Assembly (NCBI RefSeq): GCF_900111015.1
Contig: NZ_FOFS01000003.1
Coordinates: forward strand, 186,001 to 250,000
Source: Solimonas aquatica
GTDB lineage: Bacteria > Pseudomonadota > Gammaproteobacteria > Nevskiales > Nevskiaceae
DNA length: 64,000 bases
Direction: 5' to 3'
The number at the start of each line of letters is the position of its first letter. The stretch's first letter is position 1. Positions 1-9,615 of this stretch are shown in pieces. Below the pieces are notes generated by a model. The model saw only the letters and a list, made by a program, of their open reading frames with translations. It was not told the origin of the DNA and ran no database searches. A program made the position numbers and the translations under genes.

Positions 1-836
1 GCCTGTCCTTGTTCGCCAGCCGCCGCCTGATCGAGGTGCGCATGGCCACCGGCCCCGACGATGGCGGCCGCAAGATGCTGCTGGAGATCGCGCAGAAACC
101 GCCGCAGGACGTGCTGCTGCTGGTGATCTGCGGCGCGCTCGACACCCGTGCCCGCGAGGCCAGCTGGTACAAGGCCCTGGACAATGCCGGCGCCAGTCTC
201 TACGTCTGGCCGGTGAAGACCAGCGAATTCCTGCCCTGGCTGCAGGAGCGTCTGCACAGCGCCGGCGTGCAGGCCGATGCCGAGGCCGTGCGCCTGCTCG
301 CCGAGCGCACCGAGGGCAATCTGCTGGCGGCGGCGCAGGACGTGGCCAAGCTCAAGCTGCTGTTTCCGGACCAGCGCGTCAGCGTGGAGGATCTCTCCGG
401 CGCGGTGGCCGACAGTGCGCGCTTCGAGGCCTTTGATCTCAACGAGCGCGTGCTCGCCGGCGATGCGCAGGGCGCGGTGCGCAGCCTGCAGCGCCTGCGC
501 GAGGAAGGCTATGCGCCCCTGGAGATTCTAGGCGCCCTGGTCTGGTGTCTGCGCTCGCTGGCGCGCGCCGCAATCCAGCTGCCGCGCCTGCGCGAGCCCT
601 CTGCCGCGCTCGATGCCGCCGGGGTACGGCGCTTCCAGCAGGCGCAGTACCTCAAGGCCCTGCCGCGCGTACGGCCGGCCGAGGGTCTGGCCTGGATGGC
701 GCGGGCCGCGCAGATCGACCAGATGGTCAAAACCGGCCAGGAGGCGGCCGCCTGGGAAGAATTGCTAACATTGGTGCTCGCCGCCAGCGGGGCGGCGCCG
801 CGCCGCAGCCCGGCCCGGTCCCCCAATCACGCCTAG
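1..836 (+). CDS. holA: DNA polymerase III delta subunit, 5' end cut by the window
   Basis: The reading frame is already open at base 3, so the N-terminus (roughly 60-70 residues, judged from the usual length of about 340) lies outside the window. The visible part begins with the [11 protein letters not shown] stretch typical of delta subunits and continues through the helical lid ([17 protein letters not shown]) and the C-terminal collar helices. HolA is the clamp-loader subunit that opens the beta sliding clamp at primed DNA. The stop lies 7 bp before proA, so the two are probably cotranscribed. A holA-nadD neighbourhood is normal in gammaproteobacteria. Identification is by recognition of the family pattern. 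Confidence 0.9.
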   Translation, partial: LSLFASRRLIEVRMATGPDDGGRKMLLEIAQKPPQDVLLLVICGALDTRAREASWYKALDNAGASLYVWPVKTSEFLPWLQERLHSAGVQADAEAVRLLAERTEGNLLAAAQDVAKLKLLFPDQRVSVEDLSGAVADSARFEAFDLNERVLAGDAQGAVRSLQRLREEGYAPLEILGALVWCLRSLARAAIQLPRLREPSAALDAAGVRRFQQAQYLKALPRVRPAEGLAWMARAAQIDQMVKTGQEAAAWEELLTLVLAASGAAPRRSPARSPNHA

Positions 837-843
837 AACGAGC

Positions 844-2136
844 ATGAGTTCGGCTGCCAGCAAGACCACCCGCGTCAAAGCGGACAATATCGTTGCCTAC
901 ATGCAGGATCGCGGCGCGCGTGCGCGCGCGGCTGCGCGTGGCATCGCCCGCGCCGACACCGGCACCAAGAACGCCGCGCTGTTCGCCCTGGCGCAGGCCA
1001 TCGTCGATGAGCGCAAGGCGCTGCTGGAGGCCAATGCCCAGGACCTGCGTGAAGGCCGCGCCAACAAGCTCGACGAGTCCCTGCTGGATCGTCTGGAGCT
1101 GAACGACAAGCGCATCGAGGCCATGGCCGAGGGCGTGCGCGAAGTCGCCAATCTGCCCGACCCGGTGGGCGAGATCACCGACATGAAGCTGCGGCCTTCC
1201 GGCATCCAGGTCGGACGCATGCGCGTGCCCCTGGGCGTGGTGGGCATCATTTACGAATCGCGGCCGAACGTGACCGCCGACGCCGCGGCGCTGTGCCTGA
1301 AGTCGGGCAATGCCGCGATCCTGCGCGGCGGCTCCGAGGCGCTGCGTTCCAATCTGGCCATTGCGCGCTGCCTGGAACGCGCGCTCACCGACGCCGGCCT
1401 GAGCCGCGACGTGGTGCAGGTGCTGGACAACACCGACCGTCGCGCGGTCAGCGAGATGGTGGCCATGCCGCAGTACGTGGACGTGATCATCCCGCGCGGT
1501 GGCAAGGGCCTGGTGGCGGCGGTTTCGCAGGCCGCGCGCGTGCCGGTGATCAAGCATCTGGACGGCATCTGCCATGTCTACATCGACGCCGAGGCCGATC
1601 TGGAAAAAGCGGTGGCGGTGGCGGTGAACGCCAAGACCCAGCGCTACGGCACCTGCAACACCATGGAAACCCTGCTGGTGGATCAGGCCATCGCCGCGCG
1701 CGTGCTGCCGACCCTGGCCGAGATCTACACCGAAGCCGGTGTCGAGCTGCGCGGCTGCGAGGCCACGCGCAAGATCCTGCTGGAAGCCAAGCCGGCCAGC
1801 GAGGAAGACTGGCACACCGAATACCTGGCGCCGATTCTCTCGATCCGCGTGGTCAGCGGCCTGGATCAGGCCATCGATCACATCGAGACTTACGGCTCGC
1901 ATCACACCGACGCCATCGTCAGCGAGAACTACACGAAGATCCGCCGCTTCCTGCGTGAGGTGGATTCCTCCTCGGTGATGGTCAATGCCTCGACGCGCTT
2001 CGCCGACGGCTACGAATACGGCCTGGGCGCCGAGATCGGCATCAGCACCGACAAATTCCACGCCCGCGGCCCCGTGGGCCTGGAAGGCCTGACCTCGCTC
2101 AAGTGGGTGGTGCTGGGTGACGGCAGTGTGCGCTGA
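844..2136 (+). CDS. proA: gamma-glutamyl phosphate reductase
   Basis: 430 residues, full length for ProA. It reduces L-glutamyl 5-phosphate to glutamate-5-semialdehyde with NADPH, the second step of proline synthesis, in the cytoplasm. The aldehyde-dehydrogenase fold is evident: the nucleotide-binding region around [16 protein letters not shown], the catalytic cysteine in [11 protein letters not shown], and the C-terminal motif [20 protein letters not shown]. The ATG at 844 follows the holA stop by 7 bp and nadD starts about 100 bp downstream, an order also seen in other gammaproteobacteria. proB is not in the window. Confidence 0.97.
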   Translation: MSSAASKTTRVKADNIVAYMQDRGARARAAARGIARADTGTKNAALFALAQAIVDERKALLEANAQDLREGRANKLDESLLDRLELNDKRIEAMAEGVREVANLPDPVGEITDMKLRPSGIQVGRMRVPLGVVGIIYESRPNVTADAAALCLKSGNAAILRGGSEALRSNLAIARCLERALTDAGLSRDVVQVLDNTDRRAVSEMVAMPQYVDVIIPRGGKGLVAAVSQAARVPVIKHLDGICHVYIDAEADLEKAVAVAVNAKTQRYGTCNTMETLLVDQAIAARVLPTLAEIYTEAGVELRGCEATRKILLEAKPASEEDWHTEYLAPILSIRVVSGLDQAIDHIETYGSHHTDAIVSENYTKIRRFLREVDSSSVMVNASTRFADGYEYGLGAEIGISTDKFHARGPVGLEGLTSLKWVVLGDGSVR

Positions 2137-2238
2137 GGCGCCTGAGGCGCAACGCCAGGTGGTCGGCGCGCGCGCTTCTGGCCCGTCTGTCGCCGGCATG
2201 CGTCCCCCTGCTGCACCAGCTGGCGTTCACGCCTCACG

Positions 2239-2904
2239 ATGCTGAAAGCAATCGGCGTCTTCGGCGGTGCCTTCGCGCCCTTGCACAATGCCCATCTGCG
2301 TGTTGCCATCGAGGCGCGGGAGCGCCTGGACCTCACGCAGGTGCGGCTGATTCCCACGGCGCGCGCCCCGCACCGGCCGGATTCGCGGGTCTCGCCGCAG
2401 CGGCGTCTGGAATGGCTGCGCGCCGCCACCCGTCGCGAGAAGGGCCTGGTGGTGGACGATCGCGAGCTGCGCCGTGACGGTGTGTCTTGGACGGTCGATA
2501 CCCTGGAAGAACTGAAAAGCGAGTTTCCCAAGGCCGCGCTGGTGCTGCTGATGGGCGCCGATGCCTTCGAGCATTTCCATGAATGGCGCAACTGGCGGCG
2601 GATTCTGGAGCTGGCGCATGTGGCGGTGATCAGCCGGCCCGGCGCCGAGCCCGAGCCCAGCGTCGAGGCCGCCGAGCTGCTGGCCACGCGTCGCGCCGAG
2701 AGCGCCGCCGTGCTGCATGAACAGCCGGCCGGCTGGTGGCTGCCCCTGGAGATGCCGGCCCTGGACATCTCCTCCACGCGCATCCGCCGCCTGCTCAAGC
2801 TGCACCGTTCGGTACGCGGTCTGGTGCCGGATGCGATACTGAACATGATGACCGCTGCGGACCTCGCAGCCCTGACCCAGGACAACGATGCGACCAAGCA
2901 CTAA
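2239..2904 (+). CDS. nadD: nicotinate-nucleotide adenylyltransferase
   Basis: 221 residues. NadD transfers AMP from ATP to nicotinate mononucleotide to give deamido-NAD. The two nucleotidyltransferase signatures are present: GGAFAPLHNAH (residues about 9-19, usual form GGxFxPxHxxH) and DISSTRIR near the C-terminus. LMGADAFEHFHEW is also typical. Its last 17 bases overlap rsfS, which indicates translational coupling. The product feeds NadE, whose gene is 44 kb away in this window, so two late steps of NAD synthesis are represented. Confidence 0.96.
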   Translation: MLKAIGVFGGAFAPLHNAHLRVAIEARERLDLTQVRLIPTARAPHRPDSRVSPQRRLEWLRAATRREKGLVVDDRELRRDGVSWTVDTLEELKSEFPKAALVLLMGADAFEHFHEWRNWRRILELAHVAVISRPGAEPEPSVEAAELLATRRAESAAVLHEQPAGWWLPLEMPALDISSTRIRRLLKLHRSVRGLVPDAILNMMTAADLAALTQDNDATKH

Positions 2905-3394
2905 GAAAACGGCCAAGACCAGCGCCAAGCTGGAACCTCTGGCGCAGCTGGCGCTGGAAGCGCTGGAAGACGTCAAGGGCCAGGACATTCTGGTGCTGGA
3001 CGTGCAGCCGCTGACCACGGTCACCGACACCATGATCATCTGCACCGGCACCTCCAACCGCCATGTGAAGTCGCTGGCGCAGAGCGTGGCGGAGAAGGCC
3101 AAGCACAGCGGTCATCAGCCCCTGGGCATCGAAGGCCAGGATCAGGGCGAGTGGGTGCTGGTGGATCTGGGCGGCGTGGTCGTGCACGTGATGCAGGCCC
3201 AGGCGCGCGCCTTCTATCAGCTGGAAAAACTCTGGACGCCGCCGGAGCCGGTGGACGAGCCCGTCGCCAAGCCGGTGAAGGCCGCCAAGCCGCGCAAGGC
3301 ACCGGCCAAGAAGGCCGTGAAGAAGGCTGCCAAGAAGACCGCCGGCAAGACCAAGTCCGCGCCGCGCAAGGCGCCGGCCAAGAAGCGCAGCTAG
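2888..3394 (+). CDS. rsfS: ribosome silencing factor with basic histone-like tail
   Basis: 168 residues; the RsfS (DUF143) core occupies about residues 15-115, with the expected DTMIICTGTSNRHVKSLA segment and GEWVLVDLGGVVVHVM. RsfS binds ribosomal protein L14 on free 50S subunits and blocks subunit joining in stationary phase or starvation. Typical proteins are 105-120 residues. Here about 50 extra C-terminal residues are almost only Lys, Ala, Pro and Arg (repeats like APAKK and AVKKAA), resembling H1-like or AlgP-type tails. The ATG at 2888 overlaps nadD by 17 bp. The tail's role is unknown; RNA or ribosome contact is a guess. Confidence 0.94.
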   Translation: MRPSTKKTAKTSAKLEPLAQLALEALEDVKGQDILVLDVQPLTTVTDTMIICTGTSNRHVKSLAQSVAEKAKHSGHQPLGIEGQDQGEWVLVDLGGVVVHVMQAQARAFYQLEKLWTPPEPVDEPVAKPVKAAKPRKAPAKKAVKKAAKKTAGKTKSAPRKAPAKKRS

Positions 3395-3409
3395 CGCGAG
3401 GTTCACCGG

Positions 3410-3880
3410 ATGCGCATCCGGCTGCTCGCGGTCGGCACGCGCATGCCGGACTGGATCGAGAAAGGCTACAGGGATTACGCGCAGCGCCTGCCGCACGAGT
3501 GCCGGCTGGAGCTGACCGAGATCGAACCCGCGCAACGCGGCAAGAACAGCGATCTGGCGCGCGCCAAGCAGCAGGAAGGTGAGCGCCTGCTCAAGGCCTT
3601 GCCGCGTGACGCGCTGGTGATCGTGCTCGACGAACACGGCCGCGAACTCGCCAGCACCGACTGGGCGCGCGAACTGGGCGTGTGGATGCAGTCCGGGCGC
3701 GATACCTGCCTGCTGATCGGCGGCGCCGACGGCCACGCGCCCGAGGTGCTGGCGCGCGCCGATGCACGCTGGAGTCTGTCCAAGCTCACGCTGCCGCACG
3801 CCCTGGTGCGCGTGCTGATTGCCGAGCAGCTGTTCCGCGCCTGGAGCCTGCGCGTGAACCATCCGTATCACCGCGCCTGA
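3410..3880 (+). CDS. rlmH: 23S rRNA pseudouridine-1915 N3-methyltransferase
   Basis: 156 residues, full length for this SPOUT-class enzyme, which methylates pseudouridine 1915 in helix 69 of 23S rRNA using S-adenosylmethionine. Diagnostic segments are LIGGADGH in the knot and the C-terminal LPHALVRVLIAEQLFRAW...NHPYHRA. It lies 15 bp after rsfS, and the nadD-rsfS-rlmH order is a classic conserved string. The MFS gene begins 8 bp after its stop. Confidence 0.97.
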   Translation: MRIRLLAVGTRMPDWIEKGYRDYAQRLPHECRLELTEIEPAQRGKNSDLARAKQQEGERLLKALPRDALVIVLDEHGRELASTDWARELGVWMQSGRDTCLLIGGADGHAPEVLARADARWSLSKLTLPHALVRVLIAEQLFRAWSLRVNHPYHRA

Positions 3881-3888
3881 GCGGACCC

Positions 3889-5133
3889 GTGTCCGCTCGG
3901 CATTCGCACCCGCCCCGCGCCTTCGAAGCCCTGCGGCATCCCGGCTTTCGCCGCTTTCTGGCGATCAATTCGCTGGCGATGGCCGCCGACAATGTCGAGC
4001 ATGTGATCAGCTACTGGGTGCTGTTCCAGAAATTCCACTCGCCCGCGCTCGGTGGTTTTGCGGTGATCGCGCACTGGGTGCCTTACCTGCTGTTCTCGGT
4101 GTGGTCGGGCGCGCTGGCGGACCGTTTCGATCCACGCCGTCTGATCCAGATCGGCATGCTGATCTTCATCGCGGTGTCGCTGAGCTGGGGCCTGCTGTTC
4201 GCCTTCGACGTGCTGCAGATCTGGCATGCGGTGGTCTTGCTGATCCTGCATGGCATCGCGGGCGTGTTCTGGACCACGCCCAGCCAGGTGCTGCTGCACG
4301 ACGTCGTCCAGCCCGCGCAGCTGCCCAGCGCCGTGCGTCTGAATGCCACCGGCCGTTATCTGGGCATGCTCTGCGGTCCGGCCCTGGGCAGCGGTCTGCT
4401 CTTGCTGCTGGGGCCGGCCAAGGGCATCTTCGTCAATGCGCTGATTTACCTGCCGGCGCTGCTCTGGCTGTGGCATGCGCCTTATGGTCCGAAATTCCGC
4501 AGCGGCGCCGTGGCCCGGCGCGCGGTGCGCGGCCTGGCTGACATCCTGAGCACCGCGCGCGAGATCGTCGCGCATCCGGTGATTCTGGCCATGACCCTGC
4601 TCGCCGGTGGCGCGGCGTTTCTGATCGGCAACGCCTATCAGGCGCAGATGCCCGGCTTTGCCGAAGACCTGGGCCATGGTCACGCGGGTCTGGCTTACAG
4701 CGCGCTGCTGGGCGCCGATGCCTTCGGCGCGCTGTGCGCAGGGCTGTTGCTGGAACTGCGCGGCCTGCTGCCGCCGCGCGCCCGCACCGCGCTGCTGCTG
4801 GCCACGCTCTGGTGCTGCGGGCTGATTGTCTTCGCGCTGATGCCGAGCTATCCGCTGGCGCTGATCACGCTGTTCGTGGTCGGCTTTCTGGAGCTGTCCT
4901 TCAACTCGATGGCGCAGGCCCTGGTGCAGCTGGCGGCGCCCGAGGCGATCCGCGGCCGCGTGCTGGGCCTTTATGCGATGGCGGCGATGGGCATGCGCAG
5001 TTTCTCCGGTGTCAGCATCGGTCTGCTGGGCGCGGCCATCGGGGTGCATCAATCGCTGGCCGGCAGCGCGCTGGCGCTGCTGGCCCTGGTCCTGAGTCTG
5101 CTAGCGTTTACCCTGCGCGGCCGGCAGGCTTGA
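3889..5133 (+). CDS. MFS transporter, MFS_3 / EntS-like
   Basis: 414 residues from a GTG at 3889, chosen because the open frame upstream of it overlaps rlmH and reads as shadow sequence. It has about 12 hydrophobic segments, with the loop-2 motif region GALADRFDPRRLI typical of major facilitator proteins and the general appearance of the EntS-like MFS_3 group (secondary exporters). The substrate cannot be told from sequence. It sits 8 bp after rlmH and 23 bp before the DUF2157 gene, so it is probably in the same transcript. Confidence 0.85.
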   Translation: MSARHSHPPRAFEALRHPGFRRFLAINSLAMAADNVEHVISYWVLFQKFHSPALGGFAVIAHWVPYLLFSVWSGALADRFDPRRLIQIGMLIFIAVSLSWGLLFAFDVLQIWHAVVLLILHGIAGVFWTTPSQVLLHDVVQPAQLPSAVRLNATGRYLGMLCGPALGSGLLLLLGPAKGIFVNALIYLPALLWLWHAPYGPKFRSGAVARRAVRGLADILSTAREIVAHPVILAMTLLAGGAAFLIGNAYQAQMPGFAEDLGHGHAGLAYSALLGADAFGALCAGLLLELRGLLPPRARTALLLATLWCCGLIVFALMPSYPLALITLFVVGFLELSFNSMAQALVQLAAPEAIRGRVLGLYAMAAMGMRSFSGVSIGLLGAAIGVHQSLAGSALALLALVLSLLAFTLRGRQA

Positions 5134-5156
5134 GTTCTGTTTCGGGAGTCTCATGC

Positions 5157-6416
5157 ATGGCCTCATCTCCGCTCGCCTGGCTGCTGGCCGAACTGCCGCG
5201 TCTGCAGGAGCAGCAGATCATCGACGCCGACACCGCCGCGCGTCTGCGCGCGCATTACCTGGCCCAGGGGCGGGACGAGCGGCGCGTGGCGATTCCGCTC
5301 ACCGCGCTGCTCGGCGTGCTGCTGGTGGGCGCGGGCGTGATTCTGCTGGTGGCGCAGGACTGGCAGCATTGGTCGGCGCCGCTGCGTCTGGGCGCGGCGG
5401 CCGTGCCGCTGCTGGCGGCGCTGGCGGCCTGCGCCTATGCGCTGCGGCACAGGCCGCAGTCGCGCTGGTGGCGCGAGGCCAGCGCCAGCTGCGCCGGTCT
5501 GGCGCTGGCGGCGTTTGTGGCACTGGCCGAGCACATCCTGCAGCGGCAGGACGCTGCGCATCTGCAGCTGCTGACGGTGTGGCTGGCGAGCCTGCCGCTG
5601 CTTTATCTGATGCGCGCCAGCCTGCTTGCGGCGCTGCTCGCGGGCCTGATGCTGTGGCTGCTGGCGGAGCTGCCCGAGAGCCTGCGACAGCCCTGGCAGG
5701 CGCTGCTCCTCTACGCCAGCCTCGCGCCGCAACTGATCTGGCTGCACCGGATCAAGGCGGCTGCCGAGCTGAGCCTGCTGTTCTCGCTGTGCGCCCTGCT
5801 GCTGGCTGCGGCGCTGAGTCTGAGCATGCGTCCGCTGCAGGCCTATGGCTGGCTCTGGTGCGCGCAGCTGGGCACGCTCTGGCTGCTGGCCGATGCACTC
5901 AGCGCTTCGCTGTCGGCGCTGCCCTGGCGACCGCTGCGCGCGGGCGGCGAATTGTTCTGGGCGGTGCCGGTGCTGGCCGCAGGCTATGCCGGCTTCTGGA
6001 CGGCGCAGCCGGGCGCTGCGCTGGCGCAGGCCAATATCGTGCTGCAGCTGGCGCTGCCGCTGATCGCGCTGCTGGGCCTGCTCGCGCTGCGCCGCGGGCG
6101 CTGGCTGCAAGCCGCGCTGGCGCTGGCGCCGCTGCTGCTCGCGCTCCTGCAGGGACGGCCCGGTTGGCTGCCGGTCGGCGCGCTGGTGCTGCTGGCCAAT
6201 GCCTATGCGCTGGCCATCGGCGTGGGCGCCATCATGCAAGGCCTGCGCACGCGCCAGCTGAGCGAGATCAGTGCCGGACTGACGCTGCTGGCGGCCCTGG
6301 TGCTGCTGCGCTTCTTCGGCAGCGACTGGCCCTTGCTGCTGCGCGGCCTGGCCTTCATCGGCGTCGGCCTGGGCTTTCTCGCCGCGCATGCCTGGCTGCG
6401 CCGGCATCTGGCCTGA
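5157..6416 (+). CDS. DUF2157 multi-spanning membrane protein
   Basis: 419 residues. The first 50 or so are soluble (LLAELPRLQEQQIIDADTAARLRAHYLAQ), followed by roughly 12 hydrophobic segments rich in Leu and Ala. This layout, a short helical N-terminal domain then many membrane spans, fits the DUF2157 family, whose function is not known. Of two nested ATGs (5153 and 5157), 5157 is in frame and sits 8 bases behind GGGAG. It follows the MFS gene by 23 bp and converges on the lipoprotein gene, with one base between the stop codons. Confidence 0.75.
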   Translation: MASSPLAWLLAELPRLQEQQIIDADTAARLRAHYLAQGRDERRVAIPLTALLGVLLVGAGVILLVAQDWQHWSAPLRLGAAAVPLLAALAACAYALRHRPQSRWWREASASCAGLALAAFVALAEHILQRQDAAHLQLLTVWLASLPLLYLMRASLLAALLAGLMLWLLAELPESLRQPWQALLLYASLAPQLIWLHRIKAAAELSLLFSLCALLLAAALSLSMRPLQAYGWLWCAQLGTLWLLADALSASLSALPWRPLRAGGELFWAVPVLAAGYAGFWTAQPGAALAQANIVLQLALPLIALLGLLALRRGRWLQAALALAPLLLALLQGRPGWLPVGALVLLANAYALAIGVGAIMQGLRTRQLSEISAGLTLLAALVLLRFFGSDWPLLLRGLAFIGVGLGFLAAHAWLRRHLA

Positions 6417-6417
6417 G

Positions 6418-7398
6418 TCAGCAGGGATTGCGCCACAGCGCGCTGTGCACCTGCGTGGCACTCAGCGGTGCCAGCGTGGCGCCATCCAGCTGCACGACGG
6501 CGCTGCCATCGGTCTGGAAAACCAGATGCAGCTGATGACTGCCTGAGTTCAGCTCCAGCTCACCGGCCACCGGCACGCCGCTGCTGCTGTCGAACTGCAG
6601 CGCGCTGGGCGTGGCGACGCTGGCGCGTCCGCCGCTGCAGCCGGGCGTCTGGTATTGGTAGCTGCCGCTCAGGCTCAGCGCCACGCCGTTGTTCAGGGCG
6701 ACGATGAAAGGCGCGCCATTGGGCCCGAACGTGTAGACGCGGCTGTCGTTCTGGCTGTCGCTGACGCGGGTCTGCAGCACGGCGCGGATGTCCTCGTCGC
6801 CATTGCTTTGCAGCTGCGTCTCCACCTCGCCGAGATAGCTGGCACTGAAGGAAGCACTGCTGCCGCCGCTGCTGACCGATACCATGCTGCTGTAGCTGCT
6901 GCTGCCGCTGCCCAGCAGCTGGTAATACAGGCGCGAGCCGTCGCCGGCGGCCGCCGTCGAAGCGCTTTCGATGCTGCCGTTCAAGGTTTCGCTTTCACTG
7001 CTGGCGCTGCCCAGGGGCTGCACACACTGCGCGTACTGCTTCTGCTCGCCGCTGACGCTGAGGGTCTGCGCGCCGAAGTAGCTGAAGTCGTGCGTGCCGG
7101 GCGCTGCCTGGCTGCTCACCGTGCCGCCGCCGCTGCAGCTGGACTGCTGCGCCGCCTTGGCGCCGCCGACGCTGCCCGCCGTGCTGCTGCTCGCGCTGCT
7201 GCCGTGGCCGGGCAGTTCGCCCAGGCGCTGCGCAGCCAGCTGCATCACCATCGCCAGCTCGCGTGCGGCGTCGCTGTCGCTGCCCAGGCTCAGGGCCTGG
7301 CTGTCGCCGCTGCTGCTGCTCGTGTCACCGCCACCACCACCGCAGGCAGCGAGGGGCAGCATCAGGCTCAGACAGAGGCGCAGGTGGAGGTGTTTCAT
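6418..7398 (-). CDS. Ser/Gly-rich lipoprotein of unknown function
   Basis: 326 residues. The N-terminus is a lipoprotein signal, MKHLHLRLCLSLMLPLAAC, with the lipobox LAAC putting the lipidated Cys at residue 19. A Gly/Asp/Ser linker follows (CGGGGGDTSSSSGDS). The mature protein is very rich in Ser, Gly and Gln and seems to be beta-rich. It probably ends on the inner face of the outer membrane. It is downstream of rsmI on the same strand (45 bp gap) and may be cotranscribed. I do not recognise a family. Confidence 0.7.
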   Translation of the reverse strand: MKHLHLRLCLSLMLPLAACGGGGGDTSSSSGDSQALSLGSDSDAARELAMVMQLAAQRLGELPGHGSSASSSTAGSVGGAKAAQQSSCSGGGTVSSQAAPGTHDFSYFGAQTLSVSGEQKQYAQCVQPLGSASSESETLNGSIESASTAAAGDGSRLYYQLLGSGSSSYSSMVSVSSGGSSASFSASYLGEVETQLQSNGDEDIRAVLQTRVSDSQNDSRVYTFGPNGAPFIVALNNGVALSLSGSYQYQTPGCSGGRASVATPSALQFDSSSGVPVAGELELNSGSHQLHLVFQTDGSAVVQLDGATLAPLSATQVHSALWRNPC

Positions 7399-7443
7399 GC
7401 CGCTAGGCTGCCTGCGCAGGCTTACGCGGCGCTTGCTCGCGGG

Positions 7444-8325
7444 TTACGTTTCCGGCTGCAGGCGCAGCGCCAGCTCGTACATGGCTTTCTTGCGCGCACC
7501 ACTGATCTGTGCGGCCAGGCGTGCGGCGGTGGAGGCGGACAGGCCATCCGCCAGCAGCAGGCGCAGCACGCGCTCGCCCTCGGCCTGCTGCGTATCCACA
7601 CCGGCATCGGCGGCGCCGGCAATCACCAGCACGAATTCACCACGGCTGCGATTGGCATCCTGTGCCAGCCAGGCTTTCAGCTCGGCGGCGCTGGCGCGAT
7701 GGCTCTGCTCGTAGAGCTTGCTCAGCTCGCGCGCCAGGCACACCAGGCGTTCGGTGCCGAGCACGCTGACGATGTCGTCCACACAGTCGCCGATGCGGTG
7801 GCTGGATTCGTAGACGATCAGGGTGCGCGTCTCCGCGGCCAGCTGCTGCAGACGCTCGCGACGCGCGTTCGGCTTGGCCGGCAGAAAGCCTTCGAACACG
7901 AAGCGGTCCGAAGGCAGGCCCGCAATCGACAGCGCGGCAATCGCCGCGCAGGGACCGGGAATGGCGATCACCGGCAGCTGCGCCTCGCGCGCCGCGCGCA
8001 CCAGGGCAAAACCCGGATCGGAAATCAGCGGCGTGCCGGCATCGGAGATCAGCGCCAGGGATTCGCCGGCGCGCAGGCGCGCGATCAGCTGTGCACAGAT
8101 CGCGGTCTCGTTGTGCTCGTGCAAGGCGAGCAGGGGGCGCTGGATGCCGAAGTGCGCGAGCAGGCCGGCGCTGTTGCGGGTGTCCTCGGCGCAGATCGCG
8201 TCCACCTCGCCGAGCACCTGCTGCGCGCGCGGTGGGAAGTCCTGGAGATTGCCGATGGGCGTGGCCACCACGTAGAGATGGCCGGGCTGGACGGCGCGGC
8301 TCACGGCAGCCGCCGAAGTGGGCAT
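7444..8325 (-). CDS. rsmI: 16S rRNA (cytidine-1402-2'-O)-methyltransferase
   Basis: 293 residues from the ATG at 8325. RsmI 2'-O-methylates C1402 of 16S rRNA near the P site. The tetrapyrrole-methylase-like fold shows as LYVVATPIGNLQD at the N-terminus, AEDTRNSAGLL, and SDAGTPLISDPG. The frame stays open far upstream, but that part is antisense to lpoA and yraN, so the start that leaves a 15-bp divergent gap is preferred. rsmI facing lpoA-yraN-diaA matches the E. coli yraL-yraM-yraN-yraO arrangement. Confidence 0.95.
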   Translation of the reverse strand: MPTSAAAVSRAVQPGHLYVVATPIGNLQDFPPRAQQVLGEVDAICAEDTRNSAGLLAHFGIQRPLLALHEHNETAICAQLIARLRAGESLALISDAGTPLISDPGFALVRAAREAQLPVIAIPGPCAAIAALSIAGLPSDRFVFEGFLPAKPNARRERLQQLAAETRTLIVYESSHRIGDCVDDIVSVLGTERLVCLARELSKLYEQSHRASAAELKAWLAQDANRSRGEFVLVIAGAADAGVDTQQAEGERVLRLLLADGLSASTAARLAAQISGARKKAMYELALRLQPET

Positions 8326-8340
8326 GTCATACTGCGCATT

Positions 8341-9609
8341 ATGCTGCGCAAAGCTCACACCGCCCAACTTGCGCTGGCGCTGCTGCCCTTGCTGGCCTGC
8401 GCCTGCGTCGCCTTTCCCCAGGAACCCAGCGCGCCACCGCCTGCGGCAACGCCGCGCGTGACGGTGAACACGCCGCCGCCGGCAGCGGCCGCGATGCCGC
8501 CGCGCGCCAGCGCCACGCCGGCCGCGCCCGTCACGGCACAGCCTGCTGCGCCGGCCACCGCCATGGGCAGCGGCATCGCCCTGCTGCTGCCGCTGAGCGG
8601 ACAGTTCTCGGCCACTGCCGAGGCGGTGCGCGACGGTTTCATGAGCCAGTACTTCGCCGATGGCGCGCATCCGCCGCTCAAGCTCTACGACGTCGGGACC
8701 ACTGCCGACGGCGCGCGCGCGGCCTATGCACGGGCCCTGGCCGAAGGCGCCGGCGTGGTGGTCGGGCCGCTGACCAGGGAAGGCGTGGCGAGTCTGGCCG
8801 GGCTCAACAGCACGGTGCCGGTGCTGGGCCTGAATTACCTGGATGCGAACACCGCGCTCAGCGGCCGCTTCTACCAGTTCGGACTGGCGCCGGAAGACGA
8901 GGCGCGCGCCGCCGCGCGACTGGCCTTGGCGCAGAACCAGCGCCGCGCGCTGGCGCTGGTGCCGGACAGCGAATGGGGCACACGCACGCTGGCGGCCTTC
9001 GACGCGGCGCTGCGCGCCGGCGGCGGGCAGGTGCTGCGCGTGCAGCGTTACGCGCAGGGCGTGAATGATCAGTCCAAGCTGATTGCCGAGCTGATGGGAG
9101 TGGCCGACAGCGAGGAGCGTCATCGTGCGATGACGCTGGTGCTGGGTGCCAAGAGCGAGTTCGAATCGCAGCGCCGCGCCGACGTCGATCTGGTGTTTCT
9201 CGGCGCGCGCGCGCAGGACGCGCGCCTGCTGGTGCCGCAGCTGCGCTTCAACCGCGCCGGCGATCTGCCGATCTACACCACGGCCCTGGTCTACGACGGC
9301 CAGAGCAATGCCGATCTCGCCGGCCTGCGCTTCTGCGACCAACCCTGGATGATCGAAACCGGCGAGGCGCGCGCCGCGCAGCGCAATGCCGTGGCCAGCC
9401 TGCCCAGCGCCAAGGCCTCGCCGCGGCTGTTTGCCCTGGGCCGCGATGCCTATGCCTTGTCCACCGGCCTGCTGCACGGCAGCCTGCGCGTGGGCGATGG
9501 CCTGGACGGTGCCAGCGGCCGTCTGGAATGGCAGGACCGCAGCGTCATCGGCCGCCAGCTCGATTGCGTGCAGATGGCCGCCGACGGCCTGCGGCCGCTG
9601 AATCCCTGA
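8341..9609 (+). CDS. lpoA: LpoA-like penicillin-binding protein activator, short form
   Basis: 422 residues. The N-terminus is a lipoprotein signal with a LLAC lipobox, then a Pro/Ala-rich linker to about residue 78, then the LppC / periplasmic-binding-protein-like domain (IALLLPLSGQFSATAEAVRDGF at its start, VVVGPLTREGV, LALVPDSEWGTR). E. coli LpoA (about 680 residues) activates PBP1A from the outer membrane and has an additional N-terminal TPR domain. That domain is missing here and is replaced by the linker. The name rests on the C-terminal domain and on the conserved neighbourhood. Confidence 0.85.
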   Translation: MLRKAHTAQLALALLPLLACACVAFPQEPSAPPPAATPRVTVNTPPPAAAAMPPRASATPAAPVTAQPAAPATAMGSGIALLLPLSGQFSATAEAVRDGFMSQYFADGAHPPLKLYDVGTTADGARAAYARALAEGAGVVVGPLTREGVASLAGLNSTVPVLGLNYLDANTALSGRFYQFGLAPEDEARAAARLALAQNQRRALALVPDSEWGTRTLAAFDAALRAGGGQVLRVQRYAQGVNDQSKLIAELMGVADSEERHRAMTLVLGAKSEFESQRRADVDLVFLGARAQDARLLVPQLRFNRAGDLPIYTTALVYDGQSNADLAGLRFCDQPWMIETGEARAAQRNAVASLPSAKASPRLFALGRDAYALSTGLLHGSLRVGDGLDGASGRLEWQDRSVIGRQLDCVQMAADGLRPLNP

Positions 9610-9615
9610 GCCGGC

